Shown here: positions 26,156 to 35,531 of the stretch, in pieces
Numbering within the stretch: the stretch's first letter is position 1
Layout: every line of letters starts with the position of its first letter
Source of the DNA: Roseivirga sp.
Lineage (GTDB): Bacteria > Bacteroidota > Bacteroidia > Cytophagales > Cyclobacteriaceae
DNA length: 64,000 bases
Reading direction: 5' to 3'
Assembly (NCBI GenBank): GCA_018402485.1
Contig: JAGYIY010000001.1
Coordinates: forward strand, 1,272,001-1,336,000
Position numbers and translations under genes: made by a program
Notes under the pieces: generated by a model
Databases searched by the model: none
What the model was told of the DNA's origin: nothing
What the model saw: only the letters and a program-made list of their open reading frames with translations

Positions 26156-26187
26156 AAAAAGCCACTCTTTCAGAGTGGCTTTTTTTA
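26156..26187 (+). terminator. intrinsic terminator of the susCD operon
   Basis: GCCACTCT (26161-26168) and AGAGTGGC (26172-26179) form an 8-bp stem with a 3-nt loop, extended by flanking A and T runs, ending in seven T. It separates the susCD pair from the FG-GAP lipoprotein gene. Confidence 0.9.
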
Positions 26188-26266
26188 TGCCAATTTATTT
26201 CTAGTTTCTAAAAATATTGTTAGATTAACATTCTGATTGTCATATAAATGTTATCAAAGTACACAA

Positions 26267-29200
26267 ATGGGGGTTCATTTTAGTAGTATATATTCCCTAT
26301 TTAGCATCAACAGACTTGTTGGTTTGCTGTTTTTAATGGCATTTTTGTGTTCGTGCACTAATAAGGACAATGACCTTTTTTCTAGGGCTGATGGCTCATC
26401 TAGTGGGTTCCTTTTTGAGAATAATATCTTTGAATCAGATACTTTAAATGCATTTGAGCATTTGTATATCTATAATGGTAGCGGTGTTGGCATTGGAGAC
26501 TTAAATAATGATGGTTTGATGGATGTCGTTATGGCGGCGAATATGAATTCGAGCTCAATATTTATAAACAAAGGAAATTTTCAATTTGATAAAACACCAG
26601 ATGATGCTGGGTTTAATGCGAAAGGTTGGGTGCATGGTGTAACTTTGGTTGATATCAATTTAGACGGCTGGTTGGATATTTATTTAAGTATTGGAGGTAA
26701 GCAAATAGGCGAATCTTCTCGAAACCAACTCTTTATGAATCAAGGCGATATGACTTTTATTGAATCGGCTTCTGAGTATGGTCTTGATAGTAAATATTTG
26801 ACTTCTCATACCGTCTTCTTTGACATCGACAAGGATGGGGATTTAGATGCATATATGATCAATTATGAAAATAACCCAACCAAAGACCCCAATTTAGTAG
26901 TAGCTAAAAAAGCATCTGGTAGTACACTAAGTAATGACCGTTTGTTTATCAATCAGGATAATTATTATCTAGATCAATCAAAACAGGCTGGCGTGTTACA
27001 TGAGGGCTATGGATTGGGTATTGCAGTGCATGATTTCAATAACGATCACTGGCTTGATCTTTACATCAGCAACGATTTTGCATACGACGATTTGCTTTAT
27101 ATTAATAATAAGGATGGCACTTTTACCGAATCTTTGCAAGAATATGTAAAACACACCAGTAATTTTGGAATGGGCCTAGATGTAGGTGACATCAACAATG
27201 ATGGATTTGCTGATATTTTTCAGCTAGATATGTTACCTCAAGACAATCGTCGACAGAAGAAATTGCTCAGCGGTTTAAACTACGATAGGCAGCGTCTATT
27301 ATTAGACCGAGGGTATACCTCTCAATACATGCGCAATAGCCTTCAATTAAATGATGGAAAGGGAAGGTATAAAGAAATTGGCTATTTAGCCGGGGTCCAT
27401 GCTACGGATTGGTCATGGACACCTTTAATGGCAGATATGGATAATGATGGTCTATTGGATATTTATGTGACCAACGGTTATGTAAAAGATGTGACCGACA
27501 TTGATTTTAGAGATTATATAGTAAATGAAAGTCGTAATTCGAATCAACCTTTTGACCCAAAGCTGGTGGTAACAGCCCTGCAAGACTTAAAGGGAGAAAA
27601 AGTAAGTAATTACGCTTTTAAAAATAAGGGGAATTATCAGTTTGAAAACTATGCCCGAGATTGGGGCCTTTCCCGACCTTCATTCTCAACAGGCGCAGCT
27701 TACAGTGATTTAGATAATGATGGAGATCTAGACTTTATTGTAAATAATTTGAACGAGCCCTCATTTTTATTTAAAAATCATCTGGAAGAAATTGACAGTG
27801 TAAATTATTTAATGGTGAATGTAACTGTTCAAAATAACCATGCATTAGCCATTGGAAGTAAGGTAGAGGTTTACCTTCCAACCGTTAAAATGATCCGTTT
27901 TGTAAATCCTTACAGAGGTTTTCAATCTTCTGTAGATCCACGTTTGCATTTTGGCTTGGCTAGTAATCAAACCATTGATTCTTTGGTGGTTACTTGGCCA
28001 GACGGCACCAAAGAACGCTTATTAAATATAGAAGCCAATCAGCATTTAACATTTAACAAGAACAACCTTATTTCCGTGGAACAAAGCCCAATTGAAGATT
28101 CCATTTTCCTATGGGAAGATTTTTCTGATCAGCTTACTTTTGAATATTTACATGAAGAATCTGACTTTGTAGACTTTAAAAGGGAAGCATTGCTACCCCA
28201 TCAGCTGTCTCAAGAAGGGCCTATAGCCGCTGCTGCAGATATTAACGGCGATGGTTTAACCGATCTTTTTATAGGGGGTGCTGCCAATAAGAATGCCAGT
28301 ATTTGGATGCAATCTTGGTCAAATAGTGGCTCTTCTTGGAGTCAATCCACCTTTCCATGGCATAGAGAATCAGAGGATACTGATGCATTCTTTTATGATT
28401 TTGATGGAGATGGAGATTTGGACTTATATGTGGTTAGTGGTAGTAACGAATTTGATCCGGATCATGAAACCTATCAGGATAGATTATATGCCAATGATGG
28501 TAAGGGCAATTTTAGTCCACTCGAAGGGGTGTTACCAAAGGCTCATTTAAGTGGAGGGGTAATTGCAGCGCATGACATTACAGGAAATGGAGAGTTAGAA
28601 CTCTTTATTGGAGGTCGTTTGAACCCAGGAAACTATCCTTTACCTGGCACTAGTCAGTTACTAGTAAAAGAAGATGGGGTTTATAAAGATAGAATAGATG
28701 AATGGATGCCCGGTTTGAAAAATATAGGAATGGTCAAAGCGGCTCAGTGGGCTGACTTGAATAACGATGGGCAAGTCGAGTTGATCGTGACGGGTGAATT
28801 TATGAGTATTCACATTTACGAAAAGCAAGGTGAGATTTGGAAGGATGAATCTGAAAGGTTTGGTACAGCTGGATACGAAGGTTGGTGGAATACAATTGAG
28901 GTAAAAGACCTAAATCAAGATGGATATTTGGAAATTATTGTAGGTAACCTTGGCTTGAACAGCCGCTACAAAGCTAGTGAAACGTATCCATTGCGAATTT
29001 ATGCATCAGATTATGATGCCAACGGATCAATTGATGCAGTCATGTCATACGCCAATGCTCAAGGTGAATTTATCATTCATGATAAAACAACGCTATCCCA
29101 ACAAATCAATGCAATTAGAAAAAAATTCCCAAAGAATATAAATTATGCAGAATCAAGCTTGAAAGACGTTATTCCCCAAAGCGAATTAGAAGAATCGTAC

Positions 29201-29614
29201 AGGCTTGAAGCTGTCAATTTTTCTAGTGGTACGTTTTTGAACCAGTCCGGACGTTTTAATTTTATACCTTTTCCAATAGAGGCTCAGTTTTCACCAATTA
29301 ATGAACTGATGATCGATGATATCAATGAAGACGGTTTTCCAGATATTTTAACAGGTGGAAATTCTTTTGCTCCTGAGGTATTTAACGGACGTTACGATGC
29401 ACAAGCCTCATTACTAATGCTAGGAAAAGGAAACGGACACTTTATTCCTATCACACAAAAAACCCTTTCACCCCTATTGAAAGATGGTGTAATTCGTCAA
29501 TTTTTAAAATTGAACATACAAAATCAACCTTATTTAATGGTGCTGAAAAACAATGCCGAGGGTGCGATATTGAAGCGAAATCAATCTTTACAATTCAACG
29601 CTGCTAATTATTGA
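26267..29614 (+). CDS. FG-GAP/VCBS-repeat and ASPIC_UnbV (CRTAC1-like) lipoprotein
   Basis: A 1115-residue exported protein with a long n-region signal and lipobox FLCSC (Cys30). About thirteen repeats of the calcium-binding type D-x-(N/D)-x-D-G-x-x-D are visible, for example DLNNDGLMD, DIDKDGDLD, DINNDGFAD, DLDNDGDLD, DINGDGLTD, DFDGDGDLD and DINEDGFPD. These should form two seven-bladed FG-GAP propellers around a central ASPIC_UnbV segment (about 560-620; PYRGFQSSVDPRLHFGLA). Such proteins commonly follow SusCD pairs in Bacteroidota and may be accessory surface binders. Start: a TTG at 26237 would be in frame, but the ATG at 26267 gives a better signal peptide. Confidence 0.88.
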   Translation: MGVHFSSIYSLFSINRLVGLLFLMAFLCSCTNKDNDLFSRADGSSSGFLFENNIFESDTLNAFEHLYIYNGSGVGIGDLNNDGLMDVVMAANMNSSSIFINKGNFQFDKTPDDAGFNAKGWVHGVTLVDINLDGWLDIYLSIGGKQIGESSRNQLFMNQGDMTFIESASEYGLDSKYLTSHTVFFDIDKDGDLDAYMINYENNPTKDPNLVVAKKASGSTLSNDRLFINQDNYYLDQSKQAGVLHEGYGLGIAVHDFNNDHWLDLYISNDFAYDDLLYINNKDGTFTESLQEYVKHTSNFGMGLDVGDINNDGFADIFQLDMLPQDNRRQKKLLSGLNYDRQRLLLDRGYTSQYMRNSLQLNDGKGRYKEIGYLAGVHATDWSWTPLMADMDNDGLLDIYVTNGYVKDVTDIDFRDYIVNESRNSNQPFDPKLVVTALQDLKGEKVSNYAFKNKGNYQFENYARDWGLSRPSFSTGAAYSDLDNDGDLDFIVNNLNEPSFLFKNHLEEIDSVNYLMVNVTVQNNHALAIGSKVEVYLPTVKMIRFVNPYRGFQSSVDPRLHFGLASNQTIDSLVVTWPDGTKERLLNIEANQHLTFNKNNLISVEQSPIEDSIFLWEDFSDQLTFEYLHEESDFVDFKREALLPHQLSQEGPIAAAADINGDGLTDLFIGGAANKNASIWMQSWSNSGSSWSQSTFPWHRESEDTDAFFYDFDGDGDLDLYVVSGSNEFDPDHETYQDRLYANDGKGNFSPLEGVLPKAHLSGGVIAAHDITGNGELELFIGGRLNPGNYPLPGTSQLLVKEDGVYKDRIDEWMPGLKNIGMVKAAQWADLNNDGQVELIVTGEFMSIHIYEKQGEIWKDESERFGTAGYEGWWNTIEVKDLNQDGYLEIIVGNLGLNSRYKASETYPLRIYASDYDANGSIDAVMSYANAQGEFIIHDKTTLSQQINAIRKKFPKNINYAESSLKDVIPQSELEESYRLEAVNFSSGTFLNQSGRFNFIPFPIEAQFSPINELMIDDINEDGFPDILTGGNSFAPEVFNGRYDAQASLLMLGKGNGHFIPITQKTLSPLLKDGVIRQFLKLNIQNQPYLMVLKNNAEGAILKRNQSLQFNAANY

Positions 29615-29681
29615 GTGGCTTTAATACGATACTTCATCGTCCATTTCTTTCCATTCTTGTATATTAGCAGTTCGAAAAACT

Positions 29682-30653
29682 ATGGGTATGATTGTTGTTA
29701 CAGGAGCAGTGGGGTTTATTGGGAGCTGTTTAATCGGTAAATTGAATGCTGAGGGCTTCAATAATATTGTAGCTGTTGACGCTTTTGATACACCACTAAA
29801 AAACCTTAATCTTAACAATAAAAACGTTTTAGAAAAGGTAGAAAGAGGTATGTTTTTTGAATGGCTAGATCAAAAGAAAGATAAAGTTGAATTCATTTTT
29901 CACCTCGGAGCACGTACCGATACGGCTGAATTTGATACAAACCTACTTAGTACATTGAATACAGAATATTCTAAAATGATCTGGCAAAAATGTATTGATT
30001 ATCAAATACCATTGGTTTATGCATCTTCGGCTGCGACATACGGGGATGGAAGTCTTGGCTATAAAGATGACCATCAAATTATTCCTGAGTTGAAACCGCT
30101 AAATCCGTACGGTGTTTCTAAAAATGAGTTTGATAAGTGGGTCTTACTTCAAAAAGAAAGACCATTTTTTTGGGCAGGACTTAAGTTTTTTAACGTTTAT
30201 GGTCCCAATGAATATCATAAAGGGAGGATGGGGTCAGTAGTGTGGCATGCCTTCCGTTCAATTATGGATCACCAAGAAATGAGGCTGTTTCGTTCTCATC
30301 ACCCGGATTATAAAGATGGCGAACAAAGGCGAGATTTTGTTTATGTCAAAGATGTAGTAAATGTACTTTACTTTCTAATGCATCATCGCAAGAATTCTGC
30401 CATATATAATTTGGGAAGTGGCGAGGCAAGAACATTTTTAGATTTGGTGAGGACTACCTTCGATGCCCTAAATATGAAGGAAAATATTTCTTTTATGGAC
30501 ACCCCTGAAGACATAAGAGATAATTACCAATACTTCACCCAGGCAGAGATGAAAAAAATAAAAGATATTGGCTACAATAAGCCTTTTACCTCCTTGGAAG
30601 ATGGAGTGTCTGATTACGTGATTAATTATTTGTTGAACACTAAAAGAATTTAA
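29682..30653 (+). CDS. hldD: ADP-L-glycero-D-manno-heptose 6-epimerase-like protein (SDR family)
   Basis: A 323-residue extended short-chain dehydrogenase. The NAD(P)-binding loop is TGAVGFIGSCL (residues 8-18). HLGARTDT, the catalytic Ser/Tyr region YASSAATYGDG and LNPYGVSKNEFD (YxxxK), and the HldD-typical FFNVYGPNEYHKGRMGSVVWH follow. It should invert C6 of ADP-heptose for LPS inner-core synthesis. ATG at 29688 (MIVVTGA) is an alternative start. It heads a compact operon of envelope genes; no other heptose gene (hldE, waaC) is in the window. Confidence 0.9.
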   Translation: MGMIVVTGAVGFIGSCLIGKLNAEGFNNIVAVDAFDTPLKNLNLNNKNVLEKVERGMFFEWLDQKKDKVEFIFHLGARTDTAEFDTNLLSTLNTEYSKMIWQKCIDYQIPLVYASSAATYGDGSLGYKDDHQIIPELKPLNPYGVSKNEFDKWVLLQKERPFFWAGLKFFNVYGPNEYHKGRMGSVVWHAFRSIMDHQEMRLFRSHHPDYKDGEQRRDFVYVKDVVNVLYFLMHHRKNSAIYNLGSGEARTFLDLVRTTFDALNMKENISFMDTPEDIRDNYQYFTQAEMKKIKDIGYNKPFTSLEDGVSDYVINYLLNTKRI

Positions 30654-30655
30654 AA

Positions 30656-31096
30656 ATGAGATGGATAGTATGTGTTGCTTTTGCTTTATGTATGATGAGT
30701 GCCCAAGCACAAAAGATAGAAGCCAAAGATAATGTAAATGATAGTACAGTGTATTATTTCGCTACCTTAAAGTTAAACTCAGGCTTATATGTAGTGACTC
30801 CCATTGATACCTTAAAAGCAAAGGCAGATCAAGTGAAAAATAAATTAATCGAAATCAATGAGCTGAATAAGCCTAGGTTACTGAAATATTCGATGCAGGA
30901 GTTGGGCGATAAAGACTTGACAGCAGAAATAGGATCAAATGTAAATATTCTTGAGATTCAGCCTACAGTTCCTCTGCTACGGTCGGAACTTGATAAGTTT
31001 ATTAGTATGAATGATGGGAAAGTATACAATTTACTCAGGTTTAAGTTTGCAAAACCTAGGGTAAGAGAACGAATAAATGTAAGAAAGTATGACTAG
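30656..31096 (+). CDS. secreted protein of unknown function in the hldD operon
   Basis: A 146-residue protein with a signal peptide cleaved near residue 19 (MMSAQAQ). The mature part is small, charged and mixed alpha/beta (VYYFATLKLNSGLYVVTPID; DKFISMNDGKVYNLLRFKF), with no Cys and no recognisable motif. It starts 2 nt after the hldD stop and overlaps the next gene by 8 nt, so it is part of the same translation-coupled run. I do not recognise a family. Confidence 0.65.
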   Translation: MRWIVCVAFALCMMSAQAQKIEAKDNVNDSTVYYFATLKLNSGLYVVTPIDTLKAKADQVKNKLIEINELNKPRLLKYSMQELGDKDLTAEIGSNVNILEIQPTVPLLRSELDKFISMNDGKVYNLLRFKFAKPRVRERINVRKYD

Positions 31097-31628
31097 ATAT
31101 ATGAAGTTTATTGTAATGGCAACTGTGGTTTTGTTCATTCATTCGTGTAATGAAAGAGCAAAGTATGTTAAATCCCAAAAGATAGAAATAGAATATTGGG
31201 GAGAAGTTGAGGAAGGTGATTGGATTGAAGTCGATGGCTTAAGGTTATATCATATTACGAATGACACATCGGGAGGATGTGAACCAGACTATGAATATAA
31301 TTATCTGGCGCTTAATTCAGATCCTGATGCAGAGCAATTTTATCTACCTTCTACAAAGTATAAAGTGTGCCTGATTGATGACACATGGACAGATAAGAAG
31401 TTAACAAGCGGTGACCTTGCTTTTAATTTGATCTCTGCATTGAACGAATTTGCTGAGCAGGATGAGATATCCTTACAATTACCCTATAAGAATACAAGTT
31501 CTATTTATTATACCACAATGGGTAAACTGCATCTAGAGCGCACAGATGGAAAGGCAATAAAGGTAAGTACCAGTGAGAATTATAAAGGTACTGTACGCAT
31601 AATGCAACCCTCTGACGCTGAAGAATGA
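31089..31628 (+). CDS. lipoprotein of unknown function in the hldD operon
   Basis: A 179-residue protein with a lipobox, FIHSC (Cys20), and a basic start. The mature domain is acidic with alternating beta patterns (EIEYWGEVEEGDWIEVDGLRLYHIT) and two further Cys (SGGCEPDY and YKVCLID) that could form a disulfide. It overlaps the preceding gene by 8 nt and the following SGNH hydrolase gene by 4 nt (ATGA). An inner ATG at 31101 (MKFIVMATV) is a plausible start that would keep the signal peptide. No family is recognised. Confidence 0.65.
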   Translation: MTRYMKFIVMATVVLFIHSCNERAKYVKSQKIEIEYWGEVEEGDWIEVDGLRLYHITNDTSGGCEPDYEYNYLALNSDPDAEQFYLPSTKYKVCLIDDTWTDKKLTSGDLAFNLISALNEFAEQDEISLQLPYKNTSSIYYTTMGKLHLERTDGKAIKVSTSENYKGTVRIMQPSDAEE

Positions 31629-33493
31629 GTTCTGTAAAAAAACGGCTGTTTTACGTTGTTACGCTCTTAATTCCATTTGCTTTTTTTGCAATCTTGGAGC
31701 TGATTCTCCTTGCAATCAATTTTGGTGAAACACCTCCTTTATTTATTGATGATGTAAGTTCTTCCAAACATCGTGTGATGAATCCTATTGTTTCAGAGCG
31801 TTATTTTCCCACCAAGGATTATAGTACCAAAGGCCAATACGATGTTTTCTTGAAAGAAAAAACAAATAATACATTTAGAGTTTTTGTACAAGGTGCATCT
31901 TCCTCAGCTGGCTTCCCTTATTTACATAGTGGCTCCTTCCCACGACTATTAGAGCAAAAGCTTCAACACTATTACCCTAACCATCATATTGAAGTAATTA
32001 ATACGAGCTTAGCAGCTACTAATAGTTATACCTTGTTAGATTTCGTTGATGAAATTCTAGCAGAACAGCCAGACCTGGTACTCATATATAGTGGTCATAA
32101 TGAGTATTATGGTGCTTTGGGGGTTGGTTCTTCGCAACGTTTTGCAGGTTCTGTTGGCCTTACTAATCTTTATTTGAAATTAAAAAATGTCCGTACTGTA
32201 CAACTATTGAAAAACTTATTGCAATGGATTTACTCAGAGAATGAAAAACAGTCAAGCCAAACATTGATGTCTAAAATGGTACGCGATGAAAGCATACCTT
32301 TTGGTTCTTCTGCCTATCATCAAGGTTTGGATCAATATTCTACCAATATAGGAACCTTATTGAGTAAGTATCAGGAAGCACGTGTTCCCGTAATGATATC
32401 CAATCTTGTGAGTAATCTTAGGGATTTTGAGCCCTTTATTACGGGTGAGGATACAGAGTTTGACGCATCATTGGCTTTTGAACAAGCTAAAAAGTTTTAT
32501 GAGAAGGAAGATTTTGAAAATGCTCTGGTTGCTTTTAAAAAAGCCAGAGACTATGATCTGTTAAAGTTCAGAGCCCCTACAGATTTGGTGAATAGGATTC
32601 CTCAACTAGCTGAAAAATACGGTGCTCGCTGGATAGATATGAGGACGGCATTTGAAAAAAAGAGTGAAAATGGGATCATAGGAAACGATTTACTTTTAGA
32701 ACACGTGCATGCTAATTTAACAGGAGTACGGCTTTTTGCAGACGTTTTTTTTGAGGAAGTTGCAAGCTTTTTAAAAGAGAAAAATATTAAAATAGACTCC
32801 TCTCAGTCTTTTACCTACCGCATAGCAGAGGTTGATAGCCTTTATGGTAGCACCTCAATTCAACAGTTAATGAGTAATTGGCCTTTTACAGATAAGGTTC
32901 AAAACCAAATTAGCCCTCCAAGAAATGAAATAGAAAAGCTAATTGCCGGCGATTTCTTGTGGGTTGCTGTAATGTCTAATGCTTTTGCAAGACAAATTGA
33001 AACCAGACCTGAAAAAGCCTTAACAACAGCTCTCGTAATGGTTCAGGAATACCCGCATACAGCACAACCCTATTTGATGGCTGGTGAAGCTTACTATAAA
33101 ATGAAAGCATATGATGAAACAGTGGATTTTTTATCTCAAATGCCAAAAGAATTTCAATCGCAAAGCAGCTTTCAATTACAGCTAAATGCTCGATTGTCAC
33201 AAGGAAATTATCTTAGTGCTTTACCCATTGCAAAATCGTTATTTGCTTTGGAGAAGTCCATTGAAAACCAATATTTAGTAGCTGCATTGACCGATATTAC
33301 TTCCATTCGATTGGCAGTAATAGAACCGAAACAAGTTCTGTCTAATCCTGATGCTTACATCAGAGCTTTAGGAGCCTTGGCTTACCTGAAGCGGACTGAT
33401 GATGTTGCTAACCTTCATAGAAAATTGAAGCAGATTATTCCAACGAATAGTGCTTTGAATCAATTGCAAGAAACCTTAAAATTAAAACGATGA
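31625..33493 (+). CDS. membrane-anchored SGNH/GDSL hydrolase with TPR repeats (first paralogue)
   Basis: A 622-residue protein with one N-terminal membrane anchor (about 7-32). The SGNH core is read as FVQGASSSAGFP (nucleophile Ser92), IYSGHNEYYG (Asn159; GxND-like block III) and LEHVHAN (catalytic His362). The usual DxxH acid is Glu359 here. A single TPR-like hairpin (about 283-315; KKFYEKEDFENALVAFKKARDYD) is inserted inside the catalytic domain, and further TPR-like helices fill 430-610. The family includes O-acyl esterases and acyltransferase partners acting on envelope glycans; the substrate is unknown. It is 4-nt overlapped with genes on both sides. Confidence 0.82.
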   Translation: MSSVKKRLFYVVTLLIPFAFFAILELILLAINFGETPPLFIDDVSSSKHRVMNPIVSERYFPTKDYSTKGQYDVFLKEKTNNTFRVFVQGASSSAGFPYLHSGSFPRLLEQKLQHYYPNHHIEVINTSLAATNSYTLLDFVDEILAEQPDLVLIYSGHNEYYGALGVGSSQRFAGSVGLTNLYLKLKNVRTVQLLKNLLQWIYSENEKQSSQTLMSKMVRDESIPFGSSAYHQGLDQYSTNIGTLLSKYQEARVPVMISNLVSNLRDFEPFITGEDTEFDASLAFEQAKKFYEKEDFENALVAFKKARDYDLLKFRAPTDLVNRIPQLAEKYGARWIDMRTAFEKKSENGIIGNDLLLEHVHANLTGVRLFADVFFEEVASFLKEKNIKIDSSQSFTYRIAEVDSLYGSTSIQQLMSNWPFTDKVQNQISPPRNEIEKLIAGDFLWVAVMSNAFARQIETRPEKALTTALVMVQEYPHTAQPYLMAGEAYYKMKAYDETVDFLSQMPKEFQSQSSFQLQLNARLSQGNYLSALPIAKSLFALEKSIENQYLVAALTDITSIRLAVIEPKQVLSNPDAYIRALGALAYLKRTDDVANLHRKLKQIIPTNSALNQLQETLKLKR

Positions 33494-33639
33494 ATTCTTT
33501 GAAAGAGCTTTTTCAATTTATGTCGGAGCGCAAGCGTTTATGGTTAGCTCCAATTATTATTATCTTATTGCTTTTAGGATTACTCATTGTTTTTGTCGAG
33601 GGTTCTGCCCTTGCCCCTTTCATATACAGTGTATTTTAA
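33490..33639 (+). CDS. DUF5989 family small membrane protein (49 aa)
   Basis: A 49-residue protein: short amphipathic start (MNSLKELFQFMSERKRLWL), one membrane helix (APIIIILLLLGLLIVFVEG), and the conserved tail GSALAPFIYSVF. This pattern is the DUF5989 family, found in many Bacteroidota and other bacteria next to SGNH hydrolases, SxtJ-type membrane proteins and carbamoyltransferases. Its ATG overlaps the stop of the first SGNH gene (ATGA), and the second SGNH gene starts 26 nt later. It is small enough to be missed by automatic calling. It may be a small scaffold subunit; that is inference. Confidence 0.8.
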   Translation: MNSLKELFQFMSERKRLWLAPIIIILLLLGLLIVFVEGSALAPFIYSVF

Positions 33640-33665
33640 ATGATAAACTAGCACAGATGTGATTT

Positions 33666-35531
33666 ATGGTCAAAGGCAGGAAAAAACGTTTCTTTTATCT
33701 CATTACTTTACTTGTACCCTTCTTTTTTCTTGGGTTGTTTGAACTGAGCCTGCGTTTTTTTCAAGTGGGAGAGAATGCTCCTCCTTTGTTTATTACCAAC
33801 CCGATGAATCGTTCTCAGTTCATTATGAACCCGGCAGTTGCTGAACGTTATTTTCCTAATAAGGATTTTGTAACGGTGGGGGCTTATGACCCATTTAAGA
33901 AAATAAAAACGGAAAAGACCATTAGAATTTTTGTGCAAGGGGCTTCTTCCTCGGCTGGTTTTCCTTTTCGTGCAGCTTCTTTCCCCAGGTTATTGGAACA
34001 GAAATTGCAATATTATTACCCGAATTACTCGATTGAGGTAGTGAATACAAGTTTAGTGGCCACCAATAGCTATACCATACGCGATATGGTGCCTGAAATA
34101 CTGGAACAACAGCCTGATATGGTAATTATTTATAGCGGACATAATGAATATTATGGTGCTTTGGGTGTGGGGTCGAGTCAATCTTTAGGGCGCTATCCAA
34201 TGGTGACTAATTTTTATCTCCGATTAAAAAACCTGAGGATTGTTCAACTATTGAAAAAGGTGATTACCCGCTCTTATGGAGTTTCCACTAACAGGAACGG
34301 CGAAACATTAATGTCTCAAATGGTTCAAGAGGAGCAAATTCCCCATGGTTCTAAAATTGCAATGCTAGGAGTTGAGCAGTACCAAGCAAATTTAAAAAAG
34401 ACATTATCTGACTATCAGACAAAAGGTGTGCCGGTATTGATCTCAACCCTTGTCAGTAATGTCAAAGATTTTTCTCCCTTTGCAAGCAGTGATAATGCCT
34501 ATAGTGCAACGCACGCTTTTAATGAAGGTAAAAAATTACTACTTGCAAAAGATACAGTTTTAGCCAAGCAATCCTTTGAAAAAGCTAGAGATTATGATCT
34601 GATAAAATTCAGGGCAACAAGCCAGATTGAAGCAACCATTCCCAAATTAGCAGAAGCTTATCAAGCGCATCTTCTTGATATGAAAGGCGCTTTTGAATCA
34701 CGTAACTCAATCGTCGGCAATGAATTGTTGTTGGAGCACGTACATGCTAATTTGGAGGGACAAAAATTATGGGCAGAAACAGCGTTTGAAAAGGTGAGTT
34801 GGCTTTTGTTAAAGGAAAGAAATATAGTACAGCAAGATGTAGAGGCTCCTTTTTCTTTTGCCATTGCAGAAACGGATAGCACATATGCGTATCAGTTAGT
34901 TGAGGAAATGATGCAAAAATGGCCCTTTGTTCCTGTAGGACAAGAAGTCCAAATGCAACCCAACCCCATATTAAAACAAATTGTAAGTGGGCAAATTTCC
35001 TTCGACCAATTGTTGTTGAATTCTTATTATACTCAAATGAGCCAGAAGTCAAGTGAGGCCTGGAAAACGGCTCATGTTTTGTGGCAGGAATATGAAAATC
35101 CCGATTATCTTTTATTGGAAATTGATGCTTTACTAATGCTAGAAAATTATGAAAGAGCTGCATTCATGCTGAACAGATTCCCTGAAAACAAACAAGATTA
35201 TCGCTACTTGGAGGCGAAGCTTAAACTGGCTCTAGCCAAAAAGGAGTATCAAAAAGCGCTTGGGTTTGCCAATCAATTTCTAAGTGAAAAATATGATTTT
35301 GATGTGCAAAAGGTTTTTGAATCGTTGGAGTATATCTTAACTCATCCAGCATTATCGGTACAAGATAAAAGCGAAGAAATAAAACAAGCTCCCAATGAAT
35401 ATATCGCCTTGTTGGAAGCCTATATTTTCTTAAAAGAACAGGATCTTGTGAATCAAATAAAACCTAAGGTTTTAAAGTATCTATCGAACCACCCCGCATT
35501 AATTCGATTAAAAAAACAAGGTTTGCTATAG
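33666..35531 (+). CDS. membrane-anchored SGNH/GDSL hydrolase with TPR repeats (second paralogue)
   Basis: A 621-residue paralogue of the protein at 31625-33493, similar along its whole length. Anchor at about 9-33; nucleophile Ser94 in VQGASSSAGFP; Asn160 in IYSGHNEYYG; His in LEHVHAN near 361-364, again with Glu in the acid position. It has the same inserted TPR-like hairpin (GKKLLLAKDTVLAKQSFEKARDYD) and a more divergent C-terminal helical region. The catalytic half is much better conserved between the two than the C-terminal half, suggesting the same chemistry with different partners. It ends the hldD operon. Confidence 0.82.
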   Translation: MVKGRKKRFFYLITLLVPFFFLGLFELSLRFFQVGENAPPLFITNPMNRSQFIMNPAVAERYFPNKDFVTVGAYDPFKKIKTEKTIRIFVQGASSSAGFPFRAASFPRLLEQKLQYYYPNYSIEVVNTSLVATNSYTIRDMVPEILEQQPDMVIIYSGHNEYYGALGVGSSQSLGRYPMVTNFYLRLKNLRIVQLLKKVITRSYGVSTNRNGETLMSQMVQEEQIPHGSKIAMLGVEQYQANLKKTLSDYQTKGVPVLISTLVSNVKDFSPFASSDNAYSATHAFNEGKKLLLAKDTVLAKQSFEKARDYDLIKFRATSQIEATIPKLAEAYQAHLLDMKGAFESRNSIVGNELLLEHVHANLEGQKLWAETAFEKVSWLLLKERNIVQQDVEAPFSFAIAETDSTYAYQLVEEMMQKWPFVPVGQEVQMQPNPILKQIVSGQISFDQLLLNSYYTQMSQKSSEAWKTAHVLWQEYENPDYLLLEIDALLMLENYERAAFMLNRFPENKQDYRYLEAKLKLALAKKEYQKALGFANQFLSEKYDFDVQKVFESLEYILTHPALSVQDKSEEIKQAPNEYIALLEAYIFLKEQDLVNQIKPKVLKYLSNHPALIRLKKQGLL

